A stretch of 64,000 bases of DNA from positions 755,274-819,273 of the forward strand of contig CAXAMN010021740.1 in NCBI GenBank assembly GCA_963970005.1, read 5' to 3'. Source of the stretch: Durusdinium trenchii (taxonomy: Eukaryota > Sar > Dinophyceae > Suessiales > Symbiodiniaceae). Below are positions 61,578 through 64,000 of this stretch, piece after piece. Positions within the stretch are counted from its first letter, which is position 1; each line of letters starts with the position of its first letter. A program made the translations under genes and the position numbers. A model generated the notes under the pieces. That model had not been told where the DNA came from and searched no databases. It saw only the letters and a list, made by a program, of their open reading frames with translations.

Positions 61578-64000
61578 ATGAGCGTTTCCCGTCCTGCTGA
61601 GACGGATGCCATTGAGTTCTTTTTGAACAATCCTGGCATGTACATCGACCCGCAATCCCAGCCGACCCAGGCAGGGAATGATGAGTGCTGGAAGAACCTT
61701 CTTCGTCGCACCTCAGTTCTTGGTCACATTTGCGAATCAATGCACGATGGTCGTTCCCATCTCGATGCAACTTGTGACGGAAACCCCTATGACACGTGTT
61801 GCAATGTCTTGGGGAGGATCGATGAGGCTCATCGTGAAATTCTGGAGTGTAATCCTCCAAGGTTTATGACCCAGCTTCCATGCCCGAAAAAAAACCGGGG
61901 TCGACTTCATCTTTGCAGGAGACAGTTCCATGGCACTTGTGGACGAGGGTCTGTATGCCGACGGAACGGTCAAGCGAACGAAGAGGAACGTCGGCGAGTT
62001 CCTGAAGGCGGGGAGGATGGACCTCCTGACTGAAAAAGCTGGATCCGCCCAATATTCCATGCATTGGGGCAGAGGGTTGAAAGACATCACCGATGGTATT
62101 GAAGCGTGCCTGGACAACAAAGCTCGTCGCACACCGGGAGGTGTTGCCCCTGCCGTGATTGTTGTCAGTTATGCTGGCAACGACGTTTACGGAAATTATG
62201 GGTACGTAGGCAACCCCTGGGTAGACACCCAAGTCCTCCACAGGAACCCGGCAAAGCAAGAAGCCGCATATGCTTGGCAAGCTCAGCTTGCGGAGAGCCA
62301 CACCCAACAGATGCGGCGTCTCGCCGATCTAAGGCAGCGCAAGGATGTAGCAGCTCTCATCGTGATCTGCTACTGTGACGGGCAGTCCTACGGCTTGCCG
62401 GAGGACTTCACGCGCCAGATGATCCTTGTCTCAGAAGCTTTCAAGAAGATGGGTGTGATCACCGTGGCTGGCACTACGCTTGTGCGATCGTGCACCAGGT
62501 ACGACAGCTTTCACTGCCTGAATACAGATGCCAACCGTGATCTGTTTGTCCGCTACTATGCCTCTGTTGCCTTGTTCGCGTACTACTACTGGGTTTTGTC
62601 CGGTGTAGACATCCTCCGCAAAGACGCAAATCTTTTTGCCAAACAGAGAGGAAACAAGACGCGAAAGGCATTGATGAGGGAGCGGGTGTGGAACAAACGG
62701 TTCGATGAGGGCTATCTGTGTCTTGGTGACTGGTACGAGCCGTACCCCGGAGAGATGCGCCAGACTGCCATCACTGGCACTGGCAAGAAAGTCACGCTGA
62801 CTGAGTTTGAGGAAATTGCACACCTCGATGATTGGGGCGAGTGGGTAGACGCCGCCCAAGAGGAGATTGAAGCCGCACGGAAGTTGCCATTCAATGTGAG
62901 GGCGTATCAGCAGCGGGGGACCGCGGGCCAATGGTTGATTCCGACTGACGCAGATTTGGGTGTTCCTGAATCGTCGTCCAAGCCAAAGGAGGATGACAAG
63001 ATGGAAGTGGATGAACCTCAGGTCGTCGAGATCGATGAGACCGTTGATCCATCTACGACCACGCCTCCGGGGACGGACGGCCGCGATCAAAACAATCAGG
63101 CTCCAGCCTCTGCAGCTGGTATGGAATTTGTCACTGCGAATGTGCCCATTCCGGCCGATGGTGACAAAGAGACCGTGCCACCAGAGCTCACCGAGGAAGA
63201 CGAACTTCTGGTGATGATTGATCCTCTTGATGATGAGGAGCAAATCTTGGAGTTACTTGAACCGCACATCGCTGCTGCGGAACTTAGAGGACATGAGAAT
63301 GTCGACCAGCCAGATGACGACGAGGACCCCGACGAAGAGATCCTGTTTGACAAACCTATCCTCACGCACCTGCCTGATTCAATGCGAGATGAAGGTTTCA
63401 AAGTGCAAGGGGTATTGTATCAGCTACGCCTCAATCCAGAAGAGCCAGATATCGTCCGAATCTACACTGATGAGGACGCGATCCCAGAGCTCGAGGGTGA
63501 GGCCCTCAGGAAATTCAAGCAAGTCACTGAATTCCGTGGAGGAGCTGATCCAGGTTCAAAGGAGAAGAAGGGGACCAAGATTCGTTCAGCTGATGGCCCA
63601 CCAGCCAAAAGAAATGTTGAAGAGCCATCGCAAGAGCCCAAGTTCAAGGCTTCTAAGATGTCCTCAGAAGAGACTGCATCGTCGTCGGACGCACGCCCGG
63701 CGGGAGCCGAGGCCGTTGCTGTTGAAAAGCATGCACCGAAGCCTCAGCCAAAACCGAAGGAACGCCCGGCGGGAGCCGTGGCCGATCAAACTACGTCTGT
63801 CACGGAGAAACCTGCAGTCCAGCCAAAGATGATGCCTAAGGTACAGCCGAAGGCACCACCCATGCCAAAGGGGGCCACTTCACCGCTTTCCGAGAACCAG
63901 GTGGTGGCACTTCAGTCCAGGGCCGTGCCCGGAGCCTCCAAATTGGAACGCCTCAACTCTGACCAAGTGTGGCTGTCACGCCGCATTTCTGGCTTGCTAC
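61578..64000 (+). CDS. SGNH-hydrolase-like protein with long acidic/proline-rich tail (partial, frameshifted)
   Basis: ATG 61578 (MSVSRPAETDAIEFFL) opens a frame of about 100 codons that meets an A8 run at 61887-61894. One base over, a frame is open from 61870 to the window end, more than 700 codons without a stop. Soon after the A8 run comes VDFIFAGDSSMALVDEG (Gly-Asp-Ser, block I), then VIVVSYAGNDVYG (Gly-Asn-Asp, block III) and RYDSFHCLN (Asp-x-x-His, block V; D at 62503, H at 62512): the complete SGNH set. After about residue 400 the chain becomes acidic and then Pro/Lys-rich (PKMMPKVQPKAPPMPKG). It starts only 71 bases after the copia methyltransferase module and could be part of that element, of a second retroelement (Gag/Pol leader), or a host gene. 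The A8 frameshift may be a sequencing error. Confidence 0.6.

Noticed and set aside
62431..63243. Minus-strand open frame of 270 codons
   Set aside because: It lies opposite the SGNH-like coding region, whose plus frame has catalytic motifs and no stop; the minus frame has no motif.

Overview
This window looks like nuclear DNA of a dinoflagellate, most likely a Symbiodiniaceae or other suessialean alga. The reasons are: genes cut into many small exons, about half of whose introns start with GC instead of GT and almost all of whose acceptors read AG|G; myosin, ion-channel and receptor-like genes of eukaryotic type; long gene-poor stretches full of CTAGTAGC-type dispersed repeats and simple repeats; and large retrotransposons carrying extra enzyme domains, a habit known in dinoflagellates. 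The species call is inference. No rRNA, tRNA or CRISPR was seen. Exon borders below were placed by eye from reading-frame continuity and AG|G acceptors.

Layout. 1-1.8 kb: repeats and low-complexity DNA. 1.8-4.0 kb: exons of a voltage-gated cation channel (S4, S5, pore, S6, EF-hand tail). 5.5-6.1 kb: eight copies of a 76-bp tandem repeat. 7.3-8.1 kb: an AlgH/UPF0301 (DUF179) protein. 10.2-15.7 kb, perhaps to 16.1 kb: a myosin heavy chain with a complete motor, an IQ-like neck and a WD40-like tail, resembling the alveolate class XXII (MyoF) type. 16-20 kb: gene-poor.

19.99-29.56 kb: a nearly intact DIRS-order (Ngaro/PAT-like) tyrosine-recombinase retrotransposon with textbook split direct repeats (A1 ... 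B1-A2 ... B2). It encodes a tyrosine recombinase (broken by a 0.9-kb inversion), a dual-specificity-phosphatase-like protein, a small unknown ORF, a CCCH-finger Gag, and a Pol that joins a methyltransferase-like region, a DUF4326-like domain, reverse transcriptase and RNase H. This is the most unusual system in the window.

30.2-32.0 kb: exons of an unrecognised helical, coiled-coil protein. 38.9-40.0 kb: a single-exon SGNH/PC-esterase-like protein. 44.4-46.4 kb: duplicated CTG-rich segments and 267-bp tandem repeats. 46.8-47.4 kb: a small element with inverted ends and a 46-bp perfect palindrome. 49.1-52.3 kb: a secreted type-1 periplasmic-binding-like (receptor ligand-binding) protein with introns full of TAC and CTTG repeats and a 10-N gap. 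52.7-61.5 kb: a decayed Ty1/copia-like element (Gag, protease, integrase, RT, RNase H, methyltransferase-like), with a second, inverted methyltransferase-like fragment lodged in the integrase. 61.6 kb to the window end: an SGNH-hydrolase-like protein with a long acidic/proline-rich extension that runs off the edge.

The theme is retroelements that have captured enzyme domains (phosphatase, DUF4326, several methyltransferase-like modules, possibly an SGNH hydrolase), set among intron-rich host genes.
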